This document shows, piece after piece, positions 1 to 9,122 of a stretch of 64,000 nucleotides of DNA. The stretch comes from Nitrospinaceae bacterium (lineage in GTDB: Bacteria > UBA8248). A model generated the notes under the pieces. It was not told the origin of the DNA. It saw nothing but the letters and a program-made list of their open reading frames with translations, and did not search any database. The stretch is taken from NCBI GenBank assembly GCA_018669005.1, contig JABJAL010000072.1, positions 62,001 to 126,000 on the forward strand. Reading direction: 5' to 3'. Position numbers and translations under genes: made by a program. Each line of letters starts with the position of its first letter. The first letter of the stretch is position 1.

Positions 1-1
1 A

Positions 2-397
2 CACAAGGTTAATCCGATGATGGGCTGTCTTCCGATGGTTATTCAGATCCCGGTTTTCTTTGGTCTTTATAATTCATTGTTGGTTTCGATCGAATTGCGC
101 CAGGCGCCGTTCTTTTGGTGGATAACAGACCTTTCTCAGCAGGACCCGTTCCATGTGTTTACAATTCTCATGGGCGCATCCATGTTCCTTCAGCAAAAAA
201 TGACACCATCCACGGCGGATCCGGCCCAGGCCAAAATGATGATGTTGATGCCGGTTGTTTTCACTGGAATGTTTGTTTATTACCCGGTTCCTGTGGGGCT
301 GGTTATCTATTGGTTTATGAACAACGCCCTTTCAATACTTCAGCAATATTATGTCAACAGGTCTGTTAAGCCCCCAAAATTGGCCGAAGAAAATTAA
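2..397 (+). CDS. yidC: YidC/Oxa1 membrane protein insertase (3' part)
   Basis: The reading frame is open from the left edge, so only the last 131 residues are present and the start lies outside. The protein would insert and fold inner-membrane proteins, alone or with SecYEG. The visible part is the conserved C-terminal half: [20 protein letters not shown], then a short periplasmic loop, then the last two membrane segments around [20 protein letters not shown] and the [14 protein letters not shown] end. The tail is short and not strongly basic. The position upstream of mnmE/mnmG and parAB matches the conserved origin-region order. Identification rests on clear family sequence. Confidence 0.93.
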   Translation, partial: HKVNPMMGCLPMVIQIPVFFGLYNSLLVSIELRQAPFFWWITDLSQQDPFHVFTILMGASMFLQQKMTPSTADPAQAKMMMLMPVVFTGMFVYYPVPVGLVIYWFMNNALSILQQYYVNRSVKPPKLAEEN

Positions 398-416
398 CGC
401 TCGCAAGCACTGGATA

Positions 417-1055
417 ATGCCGCCAAAGCTGATGCCGCGGCTTGTGAGCACGGCGCGGCACAAAATAATGCCCCCCACTAAAACACTGCGCGCCCTCGGG
501 CTTCGGCGGGGAATGGCTTTCATGGATGCCGGTTGCGGCCCTGGATTTTTTACTCTTCCGGCGTGCCGGATTGTTGGTGCGAGCGGCCAGGTATTGGCCA
601 GCGATATTTCGCCGGCTATGGTCCGCGAGCTTCGTTTCAGATCGAAACAGAGCGGCATAAAAAATTTATTGGTAAAAAAATCGAACGATCCGAACATTCC
701 ATTTCCGGACAAAAGTGCGGACATGGTAATGTTGGGATTTGTGTTGCACGAGTCGGCAGAGGTTGAGGTGTTTCTGTCTGGGGTGGAGCGAGCGCTCCGG
801 CCTGGCGGCAGACTTGTGGTGTCCGAGTGGCATCCGAGAGAGACCGAATATGGCCCGCCTCTTTGGGCCCGTCTGGATATTGGTGAGACCAAGCGCCTGT
901 TGCGCGGCTCCGGAATGTCGATTGTCGCGTCGTGGAGTTTTGATGATGACACATATTTCGTGATGGCTCACCGCAAATCAAGGGCAAAGGGAGTGGGGTT
1001 GTTGTTCCAGCCCCCTGAAAAAGTAACGAGACGCCAAGGAGCGAAGATTAGATGA
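417..1055 (+). CDS. Class I SAM-dependent methyltransferase
   Basis: A 212-residue protein with the SAM-binding motif DAGCGPGFF near residue 36, an acidic end of beta-2 in LASDISPAMV, and GGRLVVSEW as the later strand. This is the UbiE/type-11 methyltransferase fold; the substrate is unknown. I chose the ATG at 417 because an in-frame ATG at 351 would overlap the end of yidC by 47 bases; neither has a good ribosome site. Its TGA overlaps the ATG of the next gene (ATGA), so the two are probably translated together. It occupies the place where jag usually follows yidC. Confidence 0.8.
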   Translation: MPPKLMPRLVSTARHKIMPPTKTLRALGLRRGMAFMDAGCGPGFFTLPACRIVGASGQVLASDISPAMVRELRFRSKQSGIKNLLVKKSNDPNIPFPDKSADMVMLGFVLHESAEVEVFLSGVERALRPGGRLVVSEWHPRETEYGPPLWARLDIGETKRLLRGSGMSIVASWSFDDDTYFVMAHRKSRAKGVGLLFQPPEKVTRRQGAKIR

Positions 1056-1813
1056 GCGAAAGATCGTCGATAAAAGACCATGTGGCGATAGTCACAGGCG
1101 GGGCCGCCGGAATCGGCGAGGCGGTTGTTTTGCGCTTTGCGAGCGAGGGAGCAAAGGTCGTCATTGTAGACAAGGACAACGAAAAGGGTGCGGCGGTAGC
1201 CGAAAAAATTAGCGCTGGCGGCGCGGAGGTAATTTTTGTCCAGGCAGACGTTACTTCCTCGGCAGATGTTAGGTCAGCGTTTGCGCAGACGATGGATCGC
1301 TGGGGGCAACTTGATATTCTCGTGAATTGCGCCGGTGGGTTTTTTGAGACGCATTCTATTGAAGAGCAGGACGAGGACGATTGGGACGCCATTTTGGCGT
1401 GGAATTTAAAAAGTGTGTTCCTTTGCGCGAAGGAGGCGGCCGTCGTTATGAAAAAAAGAAGCTACGGCAGAATTGTAAGTATCTCCTCGCTAACTGGACG
1501 CACGGGCATTATCGAAACTGCCCTTCATTACGGCTCTGCTAAGGCGGGCATTTTAGGCTTCACTAGACGGCTGGCCGTAGAGCTTGCTCCGAATGGAATT
1601 ACCGTGAACGCGGTTGCGCCGGGAGTGGTTCTCTCTCCTCGTGTTGCGGAGATGCATAAAGATCGGCTGCCCGAAATCTACAAAACCGTTCCGATGGCTC
1701 GTGCGGGCGAGGCCGAGGAAATCGCAGATGGCATTTGGTATTTTTCAACACCTGGCTCAAGCTACATCACCGGCGTGACGCTCGACATAAACGGCGGTCG
1801 CTGGATGGCTTAG
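1052..1813 (+). CDS. SDR-family NAD(P)-dependent oxidoreductase
   Basis: A full-length 253-residue classical short-chain dehydrogenase. It has the Rossmann glycine motif TGGAAGIG (residues 15-22), an Asp at the end of beta-2 (VIVD40, which favours NAD over NADP), NCAGG (92-96), Ser145/146, and the catalytic Y160xxxK164 in YGSAK. The end INGGRWMA is typical of the FabG-like group. The substrate cannot be told. It overlaps the upstream methyltransferase by 4 bases with a good AAGGAG site in front of it, so the two form an operon unit between yidC and mnmE. Confidence 0.9.
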   Translation: MSERSSIKDHVAIVTGGAAGIGEAVVLRFASEGAKVVIVDKDNEKGAAVAEKISAGGAEVIFVQADVTSSADVRSAFAQTMDRWGQLDILVNCAGGFFETHSIEEQDEDDWDAILAWNLKSVFLCAKEAAVVMKKRSYGRIVSISSLTGRTGIIETALHYGSAKAGILGFTRRLAVELAPNGITVNAVAPGVVLSPRVAEMHKDRLPEIYKTVPMARAGEAEEIADGIWYFSTPGSSYITGVTLDINGGRWMA

Positions 1814-1892
1814 GTGGGCACCCTCTTCCATTTGTTGGCGTAGTTCTTCGTTCTCAATTTCTGGCCTTCGCCGAAAATGTTCGGAGACGATA

Positions 1893-3326
1893 ATGACGTC
1901 GCACACAGACACAAAAAAAATTACCGAACAACGCGATACGATTGTCGCGGTGTCCACGGCCCTGGGCCGGGGCGCGATTGCGATTGTTCGTTTGAGTGGC
2001 TCGTTGTCCCGGCAGATTACGAAAAAAATTTTTAGGCCCCAAAATCCCAACACCCCAATTGAGGATAGAAAGCTCCGGGTGGGTTGTTTTGTCAGTCCTG
2101 ATGGCGAGCCTTTTGATGAAGGGGTCGCTGTTGTCATGAAGGCCCCGCATTCTTTTACGGGTGAGGATATGGCCGAATTCAATTGCCATGGTGGGCCAGC
2201 CGTGATTCAGGCTCTGCTCTCTTCCGCCAGGGAAGCGGGGGCGAGACCGGCGGCGCCAGGCGAATTTACCCGCCGGGCGTTTCTTGAGGGCAAGATGGAT
2301 CTGGTTCAGTGTGAATCGGTGGCCGATCTGATTTCGGCTGAAACCGAGCGCGCTGCTCGGGCAGCCTTGTCTCATCTCTCCGGCGCTTTATCGAAAGCGC
2401 TTGAGTCTGTCTGGGAAGACATTGTGGAGGCGGGAGCCCACATTGAGGCAGCAATTGATTTTCCGGATGAGTTTGAGCCCGGCTCCGGCCCTGTGCCAAT
2501 CGGGGGGCCGATGAGCGAAGAGGCGCTGGAGAAAAAATTTGCGGCCGTAGTCAAAAAGCTTAAAGATTTGGAAAATACCTATAGCAAGGGCCGCATACTT
2601 CGCGAGGGTGCGCGAGTGGCTATTCTTGGCCGCCCGAACGCGGGAAAGTCAACTCTCCTTAATCGCCTGCTCGGAACAGAAAGGGCGATTGTCAGTCCCG
2701 CGCCGGGGACCACCCGGGACACCGTTGAGGAGATTTGCGATATTGGCGGGCTGCCCGTGAAACTAATTGATACTGCAGGACTTAGAGATACAAGCGATGA
2801 AATTGAGCGGGAGGGCGCAGCCCGGGCTCGGCAGGCGGCCTCGGGCTCAGATCTTTGTCTGGTTGTGGTGGATGCCTCTTGTGGTTCAGAGGAAATTCAG
2901 TGGGCGGAGGGTGAAATTAGAAAACTTGGGCCGCCATCCATGTTGGTCGTAAATAAAATCGATCTTGATTCGGCGGTTTTCCCGCCGGAAAGCGCGGTTG
3001 TCTCTCCTCTGTATGTAATTTCGGCCTTGGAGGGGAGTGGGCTGGAGCGGCTTAAAGAGGCTGTCGCGATTTTGTTGTCGGGCTCAGAGAAAGACAATCT
3101 TGACCCGGACCAGGCAATTCTCTCCAGGGAGCGGCATCGAGATTTGGTTGTCCGATGCAGAAAAGCGCTAGAGCGTGGGCGGGACGCCCTTGGATCGGGC
3201 ACCTCTCCGGAGCTTGTGGCGGTTGATTTGAACGAAGCGCAGCGGGCGCTATCTGAGCTGCTCGGGCGAGATTGGGGCCCGGCGCTTCTGGATAAGATTT
3301 TCTCCACTTTTTGTATCGGGAAGTAA
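1893..3326 (+). CDS. mnmE: tRNA uridine-5-carboxymethylaminomethyl modification GTPase MnmE
   Basis: 477 residues, close to the usual family length. MnmE with MnmG installs the cmnm5 group on wobble U34 of some tRNAs. The N-terminal folate-binding domain starts with DTIVAVSTALGRGAIAIVRL. The G domain shows G1 GRPNAGKS (246-253), TTRD switch, DTAG (293-296) and NKID (~354). The C terminus is the diagnostic FCIGK, whose Cys is the conserved catalytic residue. The ATG at 1893 is preceded by GGAGA. mnmG follows immediately. Confidence 0.97.
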   Translation: MTSHTDTKKITEQRDTIVAVSTALGRGAIAIVRLSGSLSRQITKKIFRPQNPNTPIEDRKLRVGCFVSPDGEPFDEGVAVVMKAPHSFTGEDMAEFNCHGGPAVIQALLSSAREAGARPAAPGEFTRRAFLEGKMDLVQCESVADLISAETERAARAALSHLSGALSKALESVWEDIVEAGAHIEAAIDFPDEFEPGSGPVPIGGPMSEEALEKKFAAVVKKLKDLENTYSKGRILREGARVAILGRPNAGKSTLLNRLLGTERAIVSPAPGTTRDTVEEICDIGGLPVKLIDTAGLRDTSDEIEREGAARARQAASGSDLCLVVVDASCGSEEIQWAEGEIRKLGPPSMLVVNKIDLDSAVFPPESAVVSPLYVISALEGSGLERLKEAVAILLSGSEKDNLDPDQAILSRERHRDLVVRCRKALERGRDALGSGTSPELVAVDLNEAQRALSELLGRDWGPALLDKIFSTFCIGK

Positions 3327-3401
3327 TTGGCTGACAGCCTGAATTTTTTTATCGAAAAGATTCTGCGGTATCGACAGATTAAACTAAGGGAATCCGAAGA
3401 C

Positions 3402-5306
3402 GTGACTCTTGATTACGACGTGATTGTTGTGGGGGCGGGGCATGCTGGGTGCGAGGCGGCGCTGGCCTCGGCCCGGATGGGCATGCGTACTTTGCTGTTC
3501 ACGATGAACCTCGACACGGTGGGCCTTATGTCTTGCAATCCGGCGATTGGCGGATTGGCCAAGGGCGTTATGGTTCGCGAGATTGATGCGCTTGGCGGAG
3601 AAATGGCCAGGGCAATTGACGCAACGGGCATTCAGTTTCGTATGCTCAACACAAAAAAAGGGGCGGCGGTACAGGCGCTACGCGCCCAGGCAGATAAGCA
3701 GATGTACCGCATGCACATGAAGCGGAAGGTGGAAAGCCAGTACGGGCTTTTTTTAAAGCAGGGAATGTTGGGTTCTCTTTTGGTTGAAGCCAATCAGATT
3801 ATTGGAATAGAAACCGGGTTTCGGGAAAAGCTTAGAGCGCGCGCGGTGATATTGACGCCGGGCACGTTTACGAGCGGAATTTTGCATTACGGGGACCGGA
3901 AGGTGGAGGGTGGACGAGCCGGGGAGGCCGCCGCCAGGGGGCTTACCGAGCAGCTTTCGGGATTGGGTTTTCGTATCGACAGGATGAAAACAGGGACTCC
4001 TCCCCGGCTGGATAATAAATCGATTAACTACGATGAGTTGAAGATACAGCCCGGCGATGAGCTGCCCCGACCGTTTTCTTTTTCGACCGAGCGCATAGAG
4101 CAGGAACAAATACCCTGCTTTGTTACGTTCACAAATAAAGACTCGCACAATCTGATTAGAGAAAATATTGAACGCGCCCCGATGTTCAACGGCCAAATTG
4201 AAGGCACGGGTGTTAGGTATTGCCCCAGCATAGAGGATAAGGTCATGCGCTTTCCGGAAAAGGAGGCGCATCAGATTTTTCTTGAGATTGAAGGCAGGGA
4301 TACGCAGGAGGTTTATGTTAACGGCCTCTCGACTAGCTTGCCGGCTGATGTGCAGCTGGGAGTGATTCGTTCCATCAAGGGCCTTGAGCGGGCGGAGATG
4401 ATGCGCGCGGGATACGCCGTAGAATATGACTACGTGGATCCGACGGAACTTTACCCGAGCCTGATGGCCAAGCGGGTGAAGGGGTTGTTTCACGCGGGAC
4501 AGGTCAACGGAACCACCGGATACGAGGAGGCTGCGGCCCAGGGAATTATGGCCGGCATAAATGCTGCTCGCTATGCTCGTGACGAGGAGCCGGTTGTTTT
4601 AGGGAGAGAGCAGGCCTATGTGGGTGTGTTGATAGACGATCTGGTGACAAAAGGGGTGCAAGAGCCCTATCGGATGTTCACGAGCCGAGCGGAGCATCGC
4701 CTCCAGCTCAGGCATGACAATGCCGATGAGCGTCTGATGCGGCTGGGCCATGAGCTTGGTTCTTTGGACGATGAGAGCCGGGAGCGCCATAGGCGAAAAT
4801 CTCGATCATGCATTCAACTTATTGAATATATTGATGTTACAGTAGTTTCTCCTCATGAGCGGCTTGTTGCTCTCATGGAGGCCCATGACACTGCTCCCCC
4901 GCGTAAGCCTATGTCTTTAGGTGAGTTGCTGCGGCGTCCCGAGATGACTCCTGAACTTGCCGCCAGTGTGGACGATCTGGCGGGCGGCAGATTTCGCGGC
5001 ATATGGGAATCCCTTAATTCGGAGGCCCATAGTTTTATTTTAGCGGAAGTGAAATATAAGGATTATTTTGCACGCGAGGCAAAGCAGGTAGAGCTTCTCC
5101 AGTTGGCAGACAGGGTCAAGATCCCCGAAAATTTTCCTTACGCTGAAGTCCATAACTTAACGGCCGAAGTACGCCAGCGCCTTGAGGAGATTCGCCCAGG
5201 GACCCTTGGACAGGCGGCTCGAATCTCTGGAGTCACCCCTGCCGCAGTAGCGGTTTTGGAGGTGTATTTAAGGGGGACGGTCAAGGCTGGCGACAGCGCC
5301 GACTAA
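3402..5306 (+). CDS. mnmG: tRNA uridine-5-carboxymethylaminomethyl modification enzyme MnmG
   Basis: FAD enzyme that partners MnmE in wobble-uridine modification. It starts with the dinucleotide motif [20 protein letters not shown], followed by the conserved SCNPAIGG and GTPPRLD blocks and a C-terminal helical domain. I prefer the GTG at 3402 (634 residues, AAGGG 11 bases upstream) because the family begins only a few residues before the FAD motif. A TTG directly after the mnmE stop (3327) would add 25 residues with no family counterpart. rsmG, the usual next gene, is absent. Confidence 0.95.
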   Translation: MTLDYDVIVVGAGHAGCEAALASARMGMRTLLFTMNLDTVGLMSCNPAIGGLAKGVMVREIDALGGEMARAIDATGIQFRMLNTKKGAAVQALRAQADKQMYRMHMKRKVESQYGLFLKQGMLGSLLVEANQIIGIETGFREKLRARAVILTPGTFTSGILHYGDRKVEGGRAGEAAARGLTEQLSGLGFRIDRMKTGTPPRLDNKSINYDELKIQPGDELPRPFSFSTERIEQEQIPCFVTFTNKDSHNLIRENIERAPMFNGQIEGTGVRYCPSIEDKVMRFPEKEAHQIFLEIEGRDTQEVYVNGLSTSLPADVQLGVIRSIKGLERAEMMRAGYAVEYDYVDPTELYPSLMAKRVKGLFHAGQVNGTTGYEEAAAQGIMAGINAARYARDEEPVVLGREQAYVGVLIDDLVTKGVQEPYRMFTSRAEHRLQLRHDNADERLMRLGHELGSLDDESRERHRRKSRSCIQLIEYIDVTVVSPHERLVALMEAHDTAPPRKPMSLGELLRRPEMTPELAASVDDLAGGRFRGIWESLNSEAHSFILAEVKYKDYFAREAKQVELLQLADRVKIPENFPYAEVHNLTAEVRQRLEEIRPGTLGQAARISGVTPAAVAVLEVYLRGTVKAGDSAD

Positions 5307-5394
5307 AAGGCCCCGTCCCACCAAACCCCCCGGCATTCTTTTTGCTGTCTTGTGTTGGTATCCTAAATCCCGCTTTTGCCCTGTTTGGTCTGAT

Positions 5395-5410
5395 TGTTCC
5401 ACGTGAAACA
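5395..5410 (+). promoter_or_regulatory. parS centromere site 1
   Basis: The 16-base sequence TGTTCCACGTGAAACA is identical to the parS consensus known from Bacillus subtilis and found widely near replication origins. It lies in the mnmG-parA gap, so ParB made from the downstream operon would nucleate here. Confidence 0.95.
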
Positions 5411-5435
5411 AAATCACACAACATTTTGTGTTTAA

Positions 5436-5451
5436 CGTTCCACGTGAAACA
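5436..5451 (+). promoter_or_regulatory. parS centromere site 2
   Basis: CGTTCCACGTGAAACA differs from the consensus at the first base only. It is 41 bases from site 1 in the same orientation. The stretch between them contains an ACACAA-CATT-TTGTGT inverted repeat (about 5416-5431). The site sits inside a GTG-started N-terminal extension of the parA frame, which is one reason to reject that start. Confidence 0.92.
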
Positions 5452-5532
5452 TTCTCTTGTTTTTTATTGCCTCATGTGCGAAGATTTCCTCGAAAACTAC
5501 CATTCTGTGTGATGATTTTTGTCAGAGAGATT

Positions 5533-6372
5533 ATGTCTGAAGAGGCGGCACCTACCCACCCTTCTACTTCCAGAGTCCCCGTCGAAAACGATTCGGGGTG
5601 TCGTGTAATTGCGGTTGTTAATCAAAAGGGGGGCGTGGGGAAGACTACTACTTCGGTTAATCTTTCTGCATGCCTGGCTGTGGCAGACAAGCAAACATTG
5701 TTGGTCGATCTTGATCCCCAGTCAAATGCAACTAGCGCTTTTGGTATTTCAACTGATGATTCCATACTCTATAGAGCCCTGGTTCTTGGTGAGACAATAA
5801 CCACAGAACAACTACAAGACACTGAAATAAAAAGACTTAAAGTTATACCGTCAACTGTCGATCTGGTTGGCGCCGAGCTTGAGCTCGCGGATGTACCCGA
5901 GAGAACCAACAGGTTGAAGGTGGCGCTGGAGCCGCATAAAAAAGATTTTCGTTTTATTTTCGTTGACTGTCCTCCTTCATTAAGTTTGCTCACCCTTAAT
6001 GCGCTCAGGGCTGCAGATGAAATACTTATTCCTATCCAGGCCGAATATTTTGCTCTTGAGGGTCTTGCTCGATTGATAAAAACGGTCGAGCGAGTTCGGG
6101 GCTCCATACATCCCAATCTTGAGATGGGGGGGATCGTTCTAACGATGTATGACGCGCGGACAAATCTTTCGCGCCAGGTAGGCGAGGATTTAAGGACTCA
6201 CATGAAAGATCTTGTTTACCGTGTGGCTATACCCAGAAGCATTAGATTGGCCGAGGCGCCTAGTCATGGCCGACCAATTATCGCTTATGATATTTCTTCT
6301 TCGGGCGCCCAGGCTTATCTCGCCATGGCGAGCGAGTTTTTGTCTCGAGCCGCAATGAGGGGGCAAACGTAA
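5533..6372 (+). CDS. parA: Chromosome-partitioning ATPase ParA (Soj)
   Basis: A 279-residue deviant-Walker ATPase that drives origin segregation with ParB-parS. It has the Walker A motif KGGVGKTTT preceded by VIAVVNQ, the switch VDLDPQSNAT and FVDCPPSL, and the NALRAADEILIPIQ segment. I chose the ATG at 5533 with an AGAGAGA site; an upstream GTG at 5428 would read through parS site 2 and give a non-conserved, Phe/Arg-rich leader. Its stop shares one base with the parB ATG, so the pair is translationally coupled. Confidence 0.95.
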   Translation: MSEEAAPTHPSTSRVPVENDSGCRVIAVVNQKGGVGKTTTSVNLSACLAVADKQTLLVDLDPQSNATSAFGISTDDSILYRALVLGETITTEQLQDTEIKRLKVIPSTVDLVGAELELADVPERTNRLKVALEPHKKDFRFIFVDCPPSLSLLTLNALRAADEILIPIQAEYFALEGLARLIKTVERVRGSIHPNLEMGGIVLTMYDARTNLSRQVGEDLRTHMKDLVYRVAIPRSIRLAEAPSHGRPIIAYDISSSGAQAYLAMASEFLSRAAMRGQT

Positions 6373-7310
6373 TGGCGACTGCAAAAAAAAGAGGATTGGG
6401 GCGCGGGCTCGATGCCCTGTTGTCGGCCGAGCCAATTACCCCTTCTGTACAGGAGACGGGCCCACCCGAACCTCGAGAATCCGATGCGCCTGAAGGAAAA
6501 CAGGTGCTGAGCATTTCTGTTGAAAGTCTTCGACCGGGAATTCATCAACCGCGATCAGAATTTGATGACGAGGAATTGGGGGAGTTGGCCGATTCTGTTC
6601 GCCGTCATGGCGTGCTTCAGCCGATTTTGGTGAATTCTTCCGGCGGTGGATTTGAAATTGTAGCGGGTGAGCGTCGCTGGCGGGCAGCTCAGCTGGCTGG
6701 CCTTTCAGAAGTACCAGCCATTGTGGTGGACGCCGCCGAGGAAGCTTCTCTCGAAATTGCGGTGATAGAAAATATTCAGCGCTCGGATCTGAATCCTATG
6801 GAGGAGGCGGCGGCCTACGAAAGCATGATGACTCGCCTTGCCCTTACTCAGGAAGAGGTCGCCACGCGTGTGGGTAAAGAGCGGTCCACGGTTGCTAATT
6901 ACGTCCGGCTGTTGAAATTACCAAATAAAGTTCAAGAGAGCGTGGCTTCCGGCACTCTTTCCATGGGCCACGCCCGTGCTATTTTGGCCCTGCGCGGCCA
7001 AGGCGAAATGGTAAAATTTGCCCGCATCGCAGAAAAATCTCGTCTTTCGGTGCGCCAGCTTGAAGGACGTATACGAAAGGCGCTTGCAGGGTCGACACGC
7101 AAAGGTGGAAGATATGATGTATCCTCTAAAGAGGAAGAGCCTTCAGGACCGCAGGCATTATTTCTTCGGGAAATGGCTGAGCGCATGCGAGCCGCTCTTG
7201 GCACAAAAGTCTCGATTCAGGGTGATGAGAAAAAAGGGCAAGTTGTAATAGAGTATTACTCGGTCGAGATACTCGAGGGAATATTAGATAGGCTTTCAGG
7301 ACGAGAATAA
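6372..7310 (+). CDS. parB: Chromosome-partitioning protein ParB (Spo0J)
   Basis: A 312-residue CTP-dependent DNA clamp that loads at parS. It begins with the usual GLGRGLDALL, has the N-terminal ParB/Srx CTPase region with GERRWRAAQLAG, then the helix-turn-helix core (LTQEEVATRVGKERSTVANY) and a C-terminal dimer domain. Adjacent parS sites and overlapping parA leave little doubt. Confidence 0.96.
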   Translation: MATAKKRGLGRGLDALLSAEPITPSVQETGPPEPRESDAPEGKQVLSISVESLRPGIHQPRSEFDDEELGELADSVRRHGVLQPILVNSSGGGFEIVAGERRWRAAQLAGLSEVPAIVVDAAEEASLEIAVIENIQRSDLNPMEEAAAYESMMTRLALTQEEVATRVGKERSTVANYVRLLKLPNKVQESVASGTLSMGHARAILALRGQGEMVKFARIAEKSRLSVRQLEGRIRKALAGSTRKGGRYDVSSKEEEPSGPQALFLREMAERMRAALGTKVSIQGDEKKGQVVIEYYSVEILEGILDRLSGRE

Positions 7311-7340
7311 TTATCTGCACTGCTATACGGGAGATAACGA

Positions 7341-7733
7341 ATGGCCCGGAACGATAAAAATTACGAGAAGAGTATCCGAGCGTTTTTGGGAGAAGGCACT
7401 GAATTTAAGGGCGTGATCTCGTTTGAGGGGACCGTACGGGTTGATGGCGTCCTGGAGGGCGAGGTAATCACCGAGGATACTTTCATAATCGGTGCGGCGG
7501 CTAAAATTTCCGCAAACATACAGGCGGGGGTTGTCATCGTTATGGGAGAAGTGGAAGGAAGAATCGAAGCCAAGGAAAAGTGCGAAATTAGAATTGGCAG
7601 CCACGTCAAAGGAGAAGTTTTTACCCCGAGCATTTATATCGAAGAGGGCGCGGTTTTTGAGGGCGAATGCCATATGACTGGAGAAGAAAGTCAGGTAGAA
7701 GGCCGATTGGCGTCTGCCACAGAACCCTCCTGA
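7341..7733 (+). CDS. Bactofilin-family cytoskeletal protein
   Basis: A 130-residue polymer-forming protein of the bactofilin (DUF583) family. Nearly the whole sequence is a right-handed beta-helix pattern of short repeats: GVISFEGTVRVDGVLEGEV, then ANIQAGVVIVMGEVEGRIEA and VKGEVFTPSIYIEEGAVFEG. Short polar tails flank it. Bactofilins often sit next to parAB and can help place ParAB or cell-wall enzymes. The start at 7341 has a GGGAGA site nearby. It follows parB by 30 bases and is probably co-transcribed. Confidence 0.92.
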   Translation: MARNDKNYEKSIRAFLGEGTEFKGVISFEGTVRVDGVLEGEVITEDTFIIGAAAKISANIQAGVVIVMGEVEGRIEAKEKCEIRIGSHVKGEVFTPSIYIEEGAVFEGECHMTGEESQVEGRLASATEPS

Positions 7734-7737
7734 AAAA

Positions 7738-8339
7738 GTGCCCCACTTGTCGTTTTACAGTTACCCGCTGCGGATTTATCTAAATAGCGCTTTGTCTGGT
7801 GCTCTTTGCGCGTTTGCTCTCCTTGTTGTGTTGGGATGCGGGAGCTCTTCTAATTTCTGTGCCGTGAGAGTAGGCCGCATTTAAGCTGAACACCAACCGC
7901 AACCCGAGAGCTCTTCTTTTAAAAAATTACAGCTGAAAAAAACTAAATCAATCGTAATTCTCGAAATCGAGGGTGGTGACCTTCTGCGAAATATGGAAAT
8001 AGTTCAGGGGGCGCTTTTGAAAAAGGATTAGGCGTCAATGATGTGGGAAAAACGATCCGTGCTATTGTTAAATCAAACTTGGTGCGGCAGGTTACGGATT
8101 CTCCAGAGACAATTCGAAAAGCGGCCAGTTTATTTGATGACGATGCAGCAATCTTGAGATAGATAGAAGTAGGGAAAAAGGCAGCGGATATTTTCATTGA
8201 ACTTTATTGGGTTGATTTAAAGACAAAAAAGAAAACATGAACGATCGGATCATTTTATAAGGGAAGAGATATGTATGAGGATGCGACCAGGCGGATGCTG
8301 AAAGAAAATTTTTCTTCCCTCCCGCGAGCAAAACCATAA
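7738..8339 (+). pseudogene. Decayed lipoprotein gene
   Basis: From a GTG at 7738 the frame encodes a lipoprotein-like leader (SGALCAFALLVVLGCGSS, lipobox VLGC). It stops at TAA 7879, yet coding-like sequence continues in the same frame (SIVILEIEGGDLLRNMEIVQ). After a frame change near 8000 it continues as GLGVNDVGKTIRAIVKSNL and SPETIRKAASLFDDDAAILR. A TAG and a TGA then interrupt it, and it goes on through ADIFIELYWVDL and GRDMYEDATRRMLKE to TAA 8339. Three different stop codons plus a frameshift mean decay rather than recoding. The original function is unknown. Confidence 0.5.
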
Positions 8340-8351
8340 GAGGAAGGCGAG

Positions 8352-8594
8352 TTGCGAGAATCTATGGTTGCGACATTCATGGGGTTTGCCTTCTGGTTCT
8401 TGATGGCGGGCTTCATGTATTACCGAAATTACGAATGGGCGATGATTCTTGGGGGGATTGTGGTAAGTGCGGGGTTGATATGGGCCGGAATTCGAAGATT
8501 ACAGGAAAGAGAAGCCGAACGACCAGATCCGCCTGCCCCGTCAGATCTACCTGACTACGACTTTAAAGATGTAAAACCAGAAGATTTTAAATGA
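8352..8594 (+). CDS. Small two-helix membrane protein, unknown function
   Basis: An 80-residue protein with two hydrophobic segments (about 5-23 and 29-47) joined by a short polar turn, then an acidic/proline tail ending DYDFKDVKPEDFK. I use the TTG at 8352 because AGGAAGG lies 5 bases upstream; an ATG at 8364 is the alternative. I do not recognise the family. It sits between the decayed lipoprotein and a DsrE-like gene. Confidence 0.6.
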   Translation: MRESMVATFMGFAFWFLMAGFMYYRNYEWAMILGGIVVSAGLIWAGIRRLQEREAERPDPPAPSDLPDYDFKDVKPEDFK

Positions 8595-8628
8595 ACCGTT
8601 TGTTGTGTACCGACAAAGGAGCTACGCA

Positions 8629-9042
8629 GTGAGCGGACAATTTGTCATATTTGCTCATAGCGGAGACTATGATCGCCTTTATCAGGTGGCGACCCTGTCG
8701 GCCAGCGCTGCCGCAAACGGCGATGAAGTAAACGTGATTTTGTTTTTTGAGGCTCTTGGGCGGTTTGTGAACGACAATTTGGATGACACCCGGTTCCCGG
8801 CAACTTATGGCGAGCGGGGCTTAGAGATTGAGGCTAAAATGGAAAAAGCCCGGGCGCATTCGGTGAGTGATTTGATCGATACCGCCCGCCAAACCGGCAG
8901 ATTGAAGTTGTTCGCCTGTGCGGCGCAGCTGACTTTTATGGGTTTTTCTGCAGCCGATATGGACGGAGTTGTCGACGAGGTTATTAGCCTCCCCAATTTT
9001 CTTAGACAGACGAAAGATGCCCATACGAAACTATTTATTTGA
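8629..9042 (+). CDS. DsrE/DsrF-like family protein
   Basis: A 137-residue protein with the DsrE-type fold pattern: a first strand GQFVIFAHSGDYDRLYQVAT, a helix, then EVNVILFFEALGRF, and LKLFACAAQLTFMGFS carrying the single Cys region of the family. These proteins handle sulfur or act as peroxiredoxin-like subunits. I chose the GTG at 8629 because AAGGAG stands 7 bases upstream; an upstream GTG at 8605 would precede that site. The precise role is unknown. Confidence 0.75.
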   Translation: MSGQFVIFAHSGDYDRLYQVATLSASAAANGDEVNVILFFEALGRFVNDNLDDTRFPATYGERGLEIEAKMEKARAHSVSDLIDTARQTGRLKLFACAAQLTFMGFSAADMDGVVDEVISLPNFLRQTKDAHTKLFI

Positions 9043-9122
9043 TGTATTTTTTTCTTCCGGGTTTCGTTGAGCCGGGTGTTGTGATAGAGGGTTTTATCTA
9101 AAATTTTAAACGGAGATCTTTG

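Noticed and set aside
3753-4493. 246-codon open frame on the minus strand inside mnmG
   Set aside because: Fully antisense to a certain gene; the translation has no domain-like sequence.
5428-5532. Longer ParA starting at GTG 5428
   Set aside because: It would translate parS site 2, has no ribosome site, and its extra residues do not resemble ParA.
7731-7790. Read-through of the bactofilin TGA
   Set aside because: The following codons give a short non-conserved tail; bactofilin is already full length.
8236-8240. In-frame TGA in the decayed lipoprotein as another Sec codon
   Set aside because: The same gene also has TAA, TAG and a frameshift, and the codon is not at a Cys position of any motif.
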